Shown in pieces: positions 33,813 through 42,033 of a DNA stretch of 64,000 bases. A program made the translations under genes and the position numbers. How positions within the stretch are numbered: position 1 is the stretch's first letter; each line of letters starts with the position of its first letter. Source of the DNA: UMGS1279 sp045577495 (GTDB taxonomy: Bacteria; Bacillota; Clostridia; Oscillospirales; Acutalibacteraceae); the NCBI GenBank assembly GCA_045577495.1, contig JAZNIK010000028.1, positions 1 through 64,000 on the forward strand. Direction: 5' to 3'. Under the pieces are notes generated by a model, which was given only the letters and a program-made list of their open reading frames with translations, searched no databases and was not told the origin of the DNA.

Positions 33813-33836
33813 ACTCCAAAAAGGTAAAAAAGTCAA
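33808..33836 (-). promoter_or_regulatory. Sigma-A promoter of the sugar-transferase operon
   Basis: Read on the minus strand: TTGACT at 33836-33831, a 17-bp spacer, TATTCT at 33813-33808. It points to the sugar transferase, about 60 bp ahead of its start codon. Confidence 0.75.
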
Positions 33837-33914
33837 GATTTACCTTTCAACCGTGTATATATAGTAAAAGGCAATCGCAAGGTGCCTCAAGGTAATTATA
33901 TATGCACTTTTATA

Positions 33915-33943
33915 TTGACATAGTGCCCGATATACTATATCAT
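33915..33943 (+). promoter_or_regulatory. Promoter of the LRR/FN3 lipoprotein
   Basis: TTGACA at 33915-33920, a 17-bp spacer and TATCAT at 33938-33943, 32 bp ahead of the start codon. GCACT/AGTGC halves flank the -35 as a short inverted repeat. Confidence 0.75.
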
Positions 33944-33975
33944 ATACATTAAACTGTGGGATGGGGGATTGTTAT

Positions 33976-35355
33976 ATGGATAGAAAGAAAGCATGTTTAG
34001 CGGTTTTGTGTGCGATTATGTTGTGCTTATCTGGTTGTTCTAGTGCTGGTGTCGATGCTACTGATATTCAATCTACTGTACAAACAGACAATTTGGTCAG
34101 TACAACGATTACTACCGAATCCGACTCGCCACTTGATGAATATATCAATTTTGATAGTCATGTCACCTTTGATGTTGAAGTCCGCAATGCCGATCAAAAC
34201 CTACCTTCCGAGATACCATCTTTGCCCGAAAAAAAGGAGATTGAAACAAAGTTTGATGCCGCTACTGGCACACTAACTGTATCTGTAAGTCGACAATTAG
34301 TTGAATTGTATCCACGTAAAATCACTTATATTGCAAACAAGGATACCAAACTTTCTGTGATTAAGGTGGATAAGAAGGTAAAACACTTGGTTATAAGTGA
34401 AGGAGTCACAGGTATATATAATTCCTTTAATGATATGCACGCTTTAGAGAGCGTTTCTTTTCCTTCCTCTCTGTGCACCATACAGGATAGTTTTATCAAT
34501 TGTGACCGATTAACCAAGGTGGTGTTTCCGGAAAAATTGGAGCTATTACGTAATGCCGCTTTCTTGGATTGTGATGGTATAACATCCTTGGAATTTAATA
34601 GCCCAGTGATAATGGATAACCCTAGAGCGGAGATTTGTCATATGTATGACGCGTGTATCGATTGCTCCTTAGAAATCTATGGTGTAGGTGCTACGCCTTT
34701 CAATAATTTGAACGCATTAGAAGAGGTATATATCCCTGGAGGCAGTGCATTATACAGTTCCTTTTTAAATTGTAAAAATCTACGAAAAGCCACTTTGGGA
34801 ATTGATGGTGGACCTGTATTAATCAACGGTAATCCTTTTAGGGGAAGTCATAAGGACTTTTGTGTTTACACTCAAGCCTATTGTTTTATATCGATGCTAG
34901 ATGAACCTATAAGTGAGAATAGATATTTTATTCAGGATTGGGCTATGGAGTGGAAACATAATCGTTATGACGATAAACGATATACGCGCATTCATTACCT
35001 CAAAACTGTGCCGGATATTTTGAAGTCAACTGTAACCACTGAGGCAGTCCAACTCACTTGGGAACAAGCAGAAGACTCGGAACGTTATTATATATATCGA
35101 CAGATAAAGGGAGAAGAAACATGGACATTGATAGGTGTTACTACTGAACTATCATATGTGGATACTACAGTTAAATCTGGTGTATCTTATAGATATGCCT
35201 TGAAAGCGCCAGAATTTAGAGCAGTAAAATGGAAAGAATCTGATGAACGGATTAATCCCACACGAATAAACGAAGAAGATGGCGATATATGCGTGCTATA
35301 TGATGAACGTATTCAGTCAAATGTTGTGGTTTCTGCTTACTGTGATGTTAAGTGA
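33976..35355 (+). CDS. Surface lipoprotein with BspA-type leucine-rich repeats and an FN3 domain
   Basis: A 459-residue exported lipoprotein. The signal ends in LCLSGCSS, lipidated cysteine in LSGC. An acidic serine/threonine linker follows, then a run of BspA/LRR_5-type leucine-rich units (VKHLVISEGVTGIYNSF, LESVSFPSSLCTIQDSF, LTKVVFPEKLELLRNAAF), then a C-terminal fibronectin type III-like domain (VQLTWEQAEDSERYYIYRQI...). Such proteins bind ligands at the cell surface. I chose ATG 33976, seven bases after GGGGGA, over the ATG at 33961. By eye its codon choice looks more varied than its neighbours, which could mean transfer. It stands alone with its own promoter and terminator. Confidence 0.8.
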   Translation: MDRKKACLAVLCAIMLCLSGCSSAGVDATDIQSTVQTDNLVSTTITTESDSPLDEYINFDSHVTFDVEVRNADQNLPSEIPSLPEKKEIETKFDAATGTLTVSVSRQLVELYPRKITYIANKDTKLSVIKVDKKVKHLVISEGVTGIYNSFNDMHALESVSFPSSLCTIQDSFINCDRLTKVVFPEKLELLRNAAFLDCDGITSLEFNSPVIMDNPRAEICHMYDACIDCSLEIYGVGATPFNNLNALEEVYIPGGSALYSSFLNCKNLRKATLGIDGGPVLINGNPFRGSHKDFCVYTQAYCFISMLDEPISENRYFIQDWAMEWKHNRYDDKRYTRIHYLKTVPDILKSTVTTEAVQLTWEQAEDSERYYIYRQIKGEETWTLIGVTTELSYVDTTVKSGVSYRYALKAPEFRAVKWKESDERINPTRINEEDGDICVLYDERIQSNVVVSAYCDVK

Positions 35356-35464
35356 AAATGAAGTTTTGGCAATTTAAAAAAGGCATAGTTGATTTATATA
35401 TTTTAATTATTACCTATGATTTATGAGTTTTTATTTATAACCAAAACTTGCTGTTATATGAAAG

Positions 35465-35503
35465 AACTGGTCAAGTATAATTGTAGATACTTGACCAGTT
35501 TTT
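35465..35503 (+). terminator. Terminator of the LRR/FN3 lipoprotein gene
   Basis: A perfect 14-bp stem (35465-35478 with 35487-35500) followed by TTTTTG on the plus strand. It is also placed to stop the convergent prs transcript, less strongly. Confidence 0.88.
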
Positions 35504-35522
35504 GTTTGTAAAAAGTTCTTAT

Positions 35523-36662
35523 TTATTTTTTCTTTAAATCTTTATTGTGTTTTTCCATCAATGCATTGATACGGTCGGAAGGATTTAAAAGGTCGCTGAT
35601 AGAATTATCATAGTTCAAAGTGTCGATAAGGTAGGCAATGTATTTTGACATATCAACATTACAATACCACTCGCGTTTTAATAACTCCTCAGGTGTGTAA
35701 ATGAGGTTGGTTGTGAAGATTTTATCAATAAGACCTTTTTCATAATATTCATCAAATTTATCTAAACCGTCAACAAAAAGACCAAAGGTAGTAAATACAA
35801 AAATTCTATTTGCGCCCTTGTCTTTAAGTTTAGCGGCGATATCTAAAATAGATTCACCCGAAGAAATCATATCATCAACGATAATCAAATCTTTACCGCC
35901 AATATCTTTGCCTAAAAACTCGTGAGCTTCGATAGGGTTGCGACCGTTAACCAAAACAGAATAGTTACGACGCTTATAGAACATACCGAGTTCCAAGCCT
36001 AAAACGGAGGAGAAGTAAATGCAACGGCTCATACCGCCCTCGTCAGGAGATACTATCATAGTGTGGTCGCGGTCAATAACAATGTCGGGAATCTGACGAA
36101 CAAGTGCTTTAATCATCTGATAGGTTGGCTGAACATTATCAAAGCCGCCAAGCGGAATAGCGTTTTGAACGCGTGGGTCGTGTGCGTCAAAGGTGATTAT
36201 ATTGGTAACACCCATATTATGAAGTTCTTGAAGTGCTAAAGCACAGTCTAATGATTCTCTTGATGAACGTCTGTGTTGTCTGCCCTCGTAGAGCATTGGC
36301 ATAATAACAGTTATTCTTCTTGCCTTACCGCCTAAAGAAGCGATTACTCGTTTTAAATCTTGATAATGGTCATCAGGACTCATAGGAACTGTTTGACCAT
36401 ACATTTTATATGTAACACCATAATTAAAGCAATCGCAGATGATATATGCATCTAAGCCACGTGCTGTATGATTAAAAACAGCCTTGCCTTCACCTGTACC
36501 AAATCTAGGGCAAACGGCGGGTACCACAAAGGAATAATCTTTTGGGGTTTCACGCCATTGTGATAAATAATAATCAACCTTTTTTGAGATATCCTCGCAA
36601 CCACGCATACTAATTAAAGCAAGGTCGCCATAGGGGGTGTGCTTGAATGTTATTGTCGCCAT
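35523..36662 (-). CDS. prs: Ribose-phosphate pyrophosphokinase (long clostridial form)
   Basis: Makes PRPP from ribose 5-phosphate and ATP for nucleotide, histidine and tryptophan synthesis. The protein has 379 residues, longer than the usual ~315. It shows the ATP/metal region MPMLYEGRQHRRSSRESLDC, the FDAHDPR catalytic stretch, the flexible-loop area and the PRPP-binding signature DLIIVDDMISSGESIL. Compared with classical Prs the N-terminus and C-terminal tail are extended, a form I recall from clostridial genomes. ATG start behind GGAGG. The ribokinase at 4403-5278 could feed it ribose 5-phosphate, but they are far apart. Confidence 0.9.
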   Translation of the reverse strand: MATITFKHTPYGDLALISMRGCEDISKKVDYYLSQWRETPKDYSFVVPAVCPRFGTGEGKAVFNHTARGLDAYIICDCFNYGVTYKMYGQTVPMSPDDHYQDLKRVIASLGGKARRITVIMPMLYEGRQHRRSSRESLDCALALQELHNMGVTNIITFDAHDPRVQNAIPLGGFDNVQPTYQMIKALVRQIPDIVIDRDHTMIVSPDEGGMSRCIYFSSVLGLELGMFYKRRNYSVLVNGRNPIEAHEFLGKDIGGKDLIIVDDMISSGESILDIAAKLKDKGANRIFVFTTFGLFVDGLDKFDEYYEKGLIDKIFTTNLIYTPEELLKREWYCNVDMSKYIAYLIDTLNYDNSISDLLNPSDRINALMEKHNKDLKKK

Positions 36663-36790
36663 TTTTTAAACCTCCGCTGCATTTTTTAAAAAACACAAAT
36701 TTACTTCTATATAATAACACATAATTATTAAATTGAAAAGGGTATATTTATATATTTTTTTAATTTTTGACAAATATCTACAATTTATAA

Positions 36791-36819
36791 TTGATATAAT
36801 GAAAAATATTTGCTATAAT
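36791..36819 (+). promoter_or_regulatory. Sigma-A promoter of thyX-tmk
   Basis: TTGATA at 36791-36796, a 17-bp spacer, TATAAT at 36814-36819, about 80 bp upstream of thyX. No riboswitch-like fold was seen in the leader. Confidence 0.8.
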
Positions 36820-36898
36820 AAAACACAAGATTATGATGGTGATATTTTGTTTAAATTTAAAACAATTCAAATTCGCCTATTGAAAGGATGTTAATTTT

Positions 36899-37687
36899 AT
36901 GGCAAAAGTAACCCTATTAACATACACTACAGACCCTGAGCGTACCGTTGCCTCGGCGGCAAAGCTTTGTTATTCTGCATCGGATATTGCATCTATTAAG
37001 GATGGTCTTACCGAGGAAAAAACTGCATCGTTTGTTGAAATGCTTTCCGAAATCGGTCACGAAAGCCCGATTGAACACGCCTCTTTTACATTTGGTATTG
37101 AGGGTGTTTCGCGTTCTTTGTTAGCACAAATCACAAGGCATAGAATTGCATCGTTTTCTGTTCAAAGCCAACGCTATGTAAAGGAAAATAATTTTTCTTT
37201 TGTGACACCTCCTGCCATTGCAGAGGATAGTGAGGCATTAATGCTTTATAACGACTCCATGAAAGCGGCGGAGGATGCTTATCATGCAATCGCAGATAAA
37301 CTCGCATCACGCTATTTAAAGGAAATGCTTGATGAAGGTTTAGATGAAAAAACAGCTCGCAGAAATTCCGAGAAAAAAGCAATTGAGGATGCCAGATTTG
37401 TTTTGCCAAACGCTTGTGAAACAAAGATGGTTATGACAATAAATGCAAGAAGTCTTATGAACTTTTTCCGTCATCGTTGCTGTAACCGCGCCCAGTGGGA
37501 GATTCGCGATGTTGCAGACCAAATGTTAGCACTAGTAAGCGAAATTGCACCTAATTTATTTAAAACTGCGGGTCCACCTTGTGTTTGCGGTGGTTGTCCC
37601 GAGGGTAAAATGACCTGTGGTATGGCGGCAGAGGTTAGAGAAAGATATAAATCTATGCGCAAAACTTTTGGTGGGAGCGATAAATAA
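36899..37687 (+). CDS. thyX: Flavin-dependent thymidylate synthase
   Basis: Methylates dUMP to dTMP using methylene-tetrahydrofolate, FAD and NADPH. The protein has 262 residues. The ThyX motif RHRxxS is present as RHRIAS (80-85), with ESPIEHASFTF before it and SQRYV after it; FFRHRCCNRAQWEIR is the second substrate-binding region. A cysteine-rich C-terminus (CVCGGCPEGKMTCG) extends beyond the minimal family length. ATG start with AAAGGA. tmk begins 3 bp after the stop, coupling dTMP synthesis to dTDP formation. No thyA is in the window. Confidence 0.96.
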   Translation: MAKVTLLTYTTDPERTVASAAKLCYSASDIASIKDGLTEEKTASFVEMLSEIGHESPIEHASFTFGIEGVSRSLLAQITRHRIASFSVQSQRYVKENNFSFVTPPAIAEDSEALMLYNDSMKAAEDAYHAIADKLASRYLKEMLDEGLDEKTARRNSEKKAIEDARFVLPNACETKMVMTINARSLMNFFRHRCCNRAQWEIRDVADQMLALVSEIAPNLFKTAGPPCVCGGCPEGKMTCGMAAEVRERYKSMRKTFGGSDK

Positions 37688-37690
37688 AAA

Positions 37691-38356
37691 ATGGGTAGGT
37701 TAATCGTTTTAGAGGGACTTGATGGTTCCGGTAAATCAACTCAATTAGAACTTTTAGAAAAAACTTTAAGTGATAAAGGCTTTGATTTTAAAACAGTATC
37801 ATTTCCCGAATATACTTTACCATCCTGTGAACCCGTAAAAATGTATCTTTCGGGCGAGTTTGGTGATAAACCTAGCGATGTTAACGCATATGCTGCCTCG
37901 GTTTTGTATGCGGTTGATAGATTTGCAAGTTTTAAAAAGCATTGGGAAGAATTTTATAATAAAGGCGGTATAATTCTTGCAGGAAGATATACAACCTCTA
38001 ATGCTATTCATCAAACCTCAAAACTTCCCGAATCTGAGTGGGATAGTTATTTGGATTGGTTATATCAACTCGAGTTTGAGCGTATTGGTATTCCAAAGCC
38101 CGATAAGGTTATTTATTTGAATGTTCCTGTTGAGGCATCGCAACGCCTTTTGTCAAACAGATATGAGGGTGATGAAACAAAAAAAGATATTCACGAGCGT
38201 GATGTTGAATATTTAATGCATTGTCACAAAGCGGCAGAATTTGCAGTAAAAAGACTTGGTTGGCAAAAGGTTGAGTGTTACTCCGATGGCTCAATGAGAA
38301 CAAGAGAAAGTATAGCAGAAGAAATTTTAAATCTTGTTTTACCACTTTTTGATTAA
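37691..38356 (+). CDS. tmk: Thymidylate kinase
   Basis: Phosphorylates dTMP to dTDP. The protein has 221 residues. P-loop EGLDGSGKST (8-17), the dTMP-binding YAVDRFASF region (about 73-81), AGRYTTSNAIHQ near 98, and the base-binding/lid region SNRYEGDETKKDIHERD. The lid arginine/lysine layout differs somewhat from E. coli Tmk, as in a clostridial subgroup. ATG start three bases after the thyX stop, so it is translated with it. The DJ-1 gene follows after 25 bp. Confidence 0.93.
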   Translation: MGRLIVLEGLDGSGKSTQLELLEKTLSDKGFDFKTVSFPEYTLPSCEPVKMYLSGEFGDKPSDVNAYAASVLYAVDRFASFKKHWEEFYNKGGIILAGRYTTSNAIHQTSKLPESEWDSYLDWLYQLEFERIGIPKPDKVIYLNVPVEASQRLLSNRYEGDETKKDIHERDVEYLMHCHKAAEFAVKRLGWQKVECYSDGSMRTRESIAEEILNLVLPLFD

Positions 38357-38381
38357 ATTTTCAAATATTTGGAGAAATGTT

Positions 38382-38927
38382 ATGATATATGTATTTTTGG
38401 CAGAAGGCTTTGAAGAAACTGAAGCAATCGCTCCGATAGATATACTTAGAAGAGCAGAATTAGAGGTAGCTATTGTAGGTGTAGGTCGTAAGGTTGTTAC
38501 AGGTTCGCACGGAATTTCGGTTACTGCAGACGTAATCGACTGTGAAATTATGCCTGATGAAAACTGCGATGCTATTATTTTACCAGGCGGTATGCCCGGT
38601 ACTTTAAATTTAGAAAAAAGCGCAACAGTTCAAAAGTTTATTGACTATGCGGTAGAAAATAACCTTATTATTGGTGCTATTTGTGCCGCACCCTCTATTT
38701 TGGGGCATAAAGGAATATTACAAAATAAAAAAGCAGTTTGCTATGATGGTTTTGAAACTCAATTATTTGGCGCCGAGGTTCCAAATAAACGAGTTTGCTG
38801 TGATGGTAATATAATAACTGCCATTGGCGCGGGCGCGGCGTTAGAGTTTGGTATTGCTTTAGCCGACGCTTTAGGTAATACTTCAGTGGCAAATAAAATA
38901 AAGGACTCTATGAAATGCATCCAATAG
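38382..38927 (+). CDS. DJ-1/PfpI family protein (YajL/ThiJ-like)
   Basis: A 181-residue cytoplasmic protein of the DJ-1 superfamily. It shows LAEGFEETEA near the start (conserved glutamate, about 14-15) and the nucleophile elbow GAICAAPSIL with Cys101. Members act as glyoxalases, deglycases or redox-dependent chaperones; which applies here is unknown. I chose ATG 38382 with GGAGAAA upstream; the longer frame starts within tmk. It overlaps the next gene by 13 bp, so both are in the same transcript. Confidence 0.88.
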   Translation: MIYVFLAEGFEETEAIAPIDILRRAELEVAIVGVGRKVVTGSHGISVTADVIDCEIMPDENCDAIILPGGMPGTLNLEKSATVQKFIDYAVENNLIIGAICAAPSILGHKGILQNKKAVCYDGFETQLFGAEVPNKRVCCDGNIITAIGAGAALEFGIALADALGNTSVANKIKDSMKCIQ

Positions 38928-39529
38928 ATATAAGAAAGTATAAAATAGAGCTTAGAGAATATTGTCGAGCCTATCGTAAGGGGCTTAATCCCGAGGATAA
39001 AAAAGAAATGGATTTTCAAATCTCTGAGCGCGTTAAAAAACTCTATCAATATAGGGCGGCAAAAGTGATAATGGTTTATGTTTCAACTTCTATTGAGGTT
39101 GATACTATGCGTATAATTGAAAATGCCTGGAAAGATGGCAAACAGGTTGCAGTTCCAAGGTGTATTCCTCAAACAAGGCAGATGGAATTTCACTATATAA
39201 CTTCGTTTGACCAACTAACACCCGGCAGTTTTTCTGTGCTAGAGCCACCTGCACATTATCCTGTTGTTACCGATTTTAGTAATGCCTTGATGCTTGTACC
39301 AGGTTTTAATTTTGACTTTTTTGGTTACAGATTAGGTTATGGCAAGGGCTATTATGATCGCTATATGTCGCGTTATAATGGTGCCGCAGTTGGTCTTTGC
39401 TATTCTACAGAACTTAGACCGCATATGTATCACGGCAGATATGATAGAGCTGTTGATACCGTTGTTAGCGAAAAATGGATAAGAAGATGCAAAAAGCAGA
39501 TATCTAAAAAGAGGGTAGGAGGAAGATAG
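38915..39529 (+). CDS. 5-formyltetrahydrofolate cyclo-ligase
   Basis: Converts 5-formyl-THF to 5,10-methenyl-THF with ATP, returning stored folate to the one-carbon pool that ThyX draws on nearby. The protein has 204 residues. The family signature FGYRLGYGKGYYDRY (136-150) is complete, with LVPGFNFD before it and basic KYKIELREYCRAYRKGL at the N-terminus for nucleotide binding. ATG 38915 lies inside the end of the DJ-1 gene. mltG starts 1 bp after the stop. Confidence 0.92.
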   Translation: MHPIDIRKYKIELREYCRAYRKGLNPEDKKEMDFQISERVKKLYQYRAAKVIMVYVSTSIEVDTMRIIENAWKDGKQVAVPRCIPQTRQMEFHYITSFDQLTPGSFSVLEPPAHYPVVTDFSNALMLVPGFNFDFFGYRLGYGKGYYDRYMSRYNGAAVGLCYSTELRPHMYHGRYDRAVDTVVSEKWIRRCKKQISKKRVGGR

Positions 39530-39530
39530 T

Positions 39531-40763
39531 ATGAGCGATGAAATTAAAATCAATGATAATTCTGAGCAAAATATCGCTGAGGCGAAAGATGTTTTTGCTA
39601 AAGTAAACGATGATTTTGATTATTTGCTTGGTGCCGAAAACGGCTTTTCGTTTCAAGAACCCGAAACCTCTGATGATTATACTGTGGCAACTAAAAGAAA
39701 AGCTAATCCAAAGGCAAAACATATAAAAAAAGCGGCAGTTCGTAGTGCCAAAACGGTTATTTGGTTTGTTACTATTTTAGTTATTTCTGTTGTTTTGGCA
39801 TTTTCAATAATACTTTTTGCGGCGGAATATTTAGGTATTGGATTTAATAAAGGCAATGAGTGTACCGTTGAGATTTCAAAGGGTATGTCTACTGCACAAA
39901 TTGCTACTGAACTTAAAAATCAAAATGCCATTTCCAGCTCTTTTATGTTTAGGGTTTATAGCAGACTTGCAGGCTTTGATGGCTCGTATGAGTATGGTGT
40001 TTATACCTTTACAAATGAGCTTGGTTATGAAGATTTAGCAAAAATGTTACAAACTGAGGGTGCAAAGGCATCATCGGTGAAGGTTACTATTCCTGAACAA
40101 GCAAACATTGATGATATTATGAATTTGCTTGAGAAAAACGGCGTTTGCACTAAATCTGATTTTAGAAACGCGGTTAGAAACGGAAAATATGATTTTGATT
40201 TTGTTAAGGAAATACCCACTCAAGAGGTTTATTATAAGTTTGAGGGCTATCTGTTCCCTGATACCTACGAGTTCTATAATTATGATTCAAAAGAGTGTGC
40301 AGAACTTGCAATCAGAAAGATGCTTCAAAATACTGCAAATAGGCTTACAGATGAGGTTAGAGCAAAGATTAAACAAACTGGATATTCAATCCACGATATA
40401 TTAACAATGGCATCAATAATTGAGCTTGAAGCAAGTGCAAAGCACGATGAAATGCCAAATGTATCTGCTGTTTTTTATAATCGTTTGAATTGGGATGAAC
40501 CAAAGTTTTTAGGCTCATCACCAACAATTGATTATCCTTATGGTAATGGCAGATATAACACAAATATTCACGAGGGCTTACCGCCTGGACCACTTTGTTC
40601 TCCTAGTGAGGATGCTATTTTAGCGGCGGTTTCACCGTCTGAAAATTTTTCTGCAACATATTTTGTTACCGATAGCGAAATGAAATTCTATTATAATAAT
40701 TCATTATCTGCTCATCAACAAACTATTGCAAAATTAAAACAACAAGGAAAATGGTTAGGTTAA
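39531..40763 (+). CDS. mltG: Endolytic peptidoglycan transglycosylase MltG
   Basis: A 410-residue membrane-anchored lytic transglycosylase that cuts nascent glycan strands. It has an N-terminal acidic cytoplasmic region (1-70), one transmembrane helix (about 75-98), a LysM-like segment and the YceG catalytic domain with FEGYLFPDTY (about 237-246), the catalytic Glu298 in ASIIELEA, and VFYNRL and NIHEGLPPGPLCSP further on. ATG start with GGAGG. The U32 gene follows after 25 bp, as is common in Firmicutes. Confidence 0.94.
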   Translation: MSDEIKINDNSEQNIAEAKDVFAKVNDDFDYLLGAENGFSFQEPETSDDYTVATKRKANPKAKHIKKAAVRSAKTVIWFVTILVISVVLAFSIILFAAEYLGIGFNKGNECTVEISKGMSTAQIATELKNQNAISSSFMFRVYSRLAGFDGSYEYGVYTFTNELGYEDLAKMLQTEGAKASSVKVTIPEQANIDDIMNLLEKNGVCTKSDFRNAVRNGKYDFDFVKEIPTQEVYYKFEGYLFPDTYEFYNYDSKECAELAIRKMLQNTANRLTDEVRAKIKQTGYSIHDILTMASIIELEASAKHDEMPNVSAVFYNRLNWDEPKFLGSSPTIDYPYGNGRYNTNIHEGLPPGPLCSPSEDAILAAVSPSENFSATYFVTDSEMKFYYNNSLSAHQQTIAKLKQQGKWLG

Positions 40764-40788
40764 TCAAAAAAACGGGGGCAAATTTTCA

Positions 40789-42012
40789 ATGAAAAAAATT
40801 CCTGAGCTTCTTGCACCATCAGGAGATATCACAAGATTAAAGGCGGCAGTGTCATTCGGCGCTGACGCCGTTTACCTTGCTGGGCAAGAATTTGGTATGC
40901 GGACTGCGGCATCTAACTTCTCAAAAGAGGATTTAATTGAGGGTGTAGAATACGCACATAAAAATAATGTTAAAGTTCATGTAACCTGTAACACAATTCC
41001 CCATAACGACGAAATTAAACGTCTACCTGAGTATTTAGAGTATCTGAATTCTATCGGTGTAGATGCGATTATCGCATCAGATTTGGGCACAATGAAGCTT
41101 GTTATAAAACATGCTCCTAACACCGAACTTCACGTATCGGTTCAGTCGGGCATTGTTAATTTTGATACAGCAAATGCCTTTTTTGAAATGGGAGCAAAAA
41201 GGGTTGTGTTGGCTCGCGAACTTTCATTAGATGAGGTTGCAGAAATTCGCCAAAAGACCGACCCTAAACTTGAACTTGAAGCCTTTGCTCACGGTGCAAT
41301 GTGTGTATCATTTTCTGCGCGGTGTCTTCTTTCAAGCTATATGACAGGTCGTGATGCAAATAGGGGAGACTGTGCTCAACCTTGTAGGTGGAGTTATGCT
41401 CTTGTTGAGGAAAAACGACCTGGTCAATATTTTCCCGTTGAGGAAACCGAAAAAGGTACATACATTTTAAACGCTAATGATTTGTGTATGGCACCATATT
41501 TGGATAAAATGATTGAAGCAGGTATTGATAGCATTAAACTAGAGGGTAGAGCAAAATCTCATTACTATACTGCGGCGGTCACAAACGCTTATAGAATGGC
41601 TTTAGATAGCATTAAAAACTGTAAAACAGATAATTGGGTTTTACCCGATTATGCGGCAGATGAACTAAATAAAATTAGCCATAGAGGTTATTCTACAGGC
41701 TTTTATTTTGGCAAACCCGAAAACTCTCAAACCTATGAAAATGCAGGTTATGTTAGGGATTATGCCGTTGCGGCGGTTGTAACGGGTTATGAAGATGGCA
41801 ATATTATCTGTGAAATGAAAAACAAATTTGCCCTTGGCACTAGACTTGATTGTTTGGAGCCTCGCGGTATTCCGTTCGAATTTACTGTTGATAAAATGTA
41901 TGATGAAAAGGGTGAGTCAATCGAGGTTGCGCGTCACCCAACAATGATACTAAAAATACCTTTTGAGCGCGAGGTTAAATCAGGTGCGCTACTTCGTATG
42001 AAAAGCGACTAA
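40789..42012 (+). CDS. Peptidase U32 family protein (TrhP-like tRNA hydroxylation)
   Basis: A 407-residue U32 protein. It starts ELLAPSGDITRLKAAVSFGADAVYLAG, typical of the family, and has the four-cysteine cluster region (AMCVSFSARCLLSSYMTGRDANRGDCAQPCRW) expected to bind an Fe-S cluster, plus IKLEGRAKSHYYTAAV. Characterised members (TrhP, RlhA) hydroxylate RNA bases rather than cleave proteins; TrhP acts on tRNA uridine-34. The position after mltG matches the yrrL-yrrN/O area of Bacillus. RNA hydroxylation is inferred from family members, not shown here. Confidence 0.88.
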   Translation: MKKIPELLAPSGDITRLKAAVSFGADAVYLAGQEFGMRTAASNFSKEDLIEGVEYAHKNNVKVHVTCNTIPHNDEIKRLPEYLEYLNSIGVDAIIASDLGTMKLVIKHAPNTELHVSVQSGIVNFDTANAFFEMGAKRVVLARELSLDEVAEIRQKTDPKLELEAFAHGAMCVSFSARCLLSSYMTGRDANRGDCAQPCRWSYALVEEKRPGQYFPVEETEKGTYILNANDLCMAPYLDKMIEAGIDSIKLEGRAKSHYYTAAVTNAYRMALDSIKNCKTDNWVLPDYAADELNKISHRGYSTGFYFGKPENSQTYENAGYVRDYAVAAVVTGYEDGNIICEMKNKFALGTRLDCLEPRGIPFEFTVDKMYDEKGESIEVARHPTMILKIPFEREVKSGALLRMKSD

Positions 42013-42033
42013 TGATTAGCGTGGTGAGTATAA

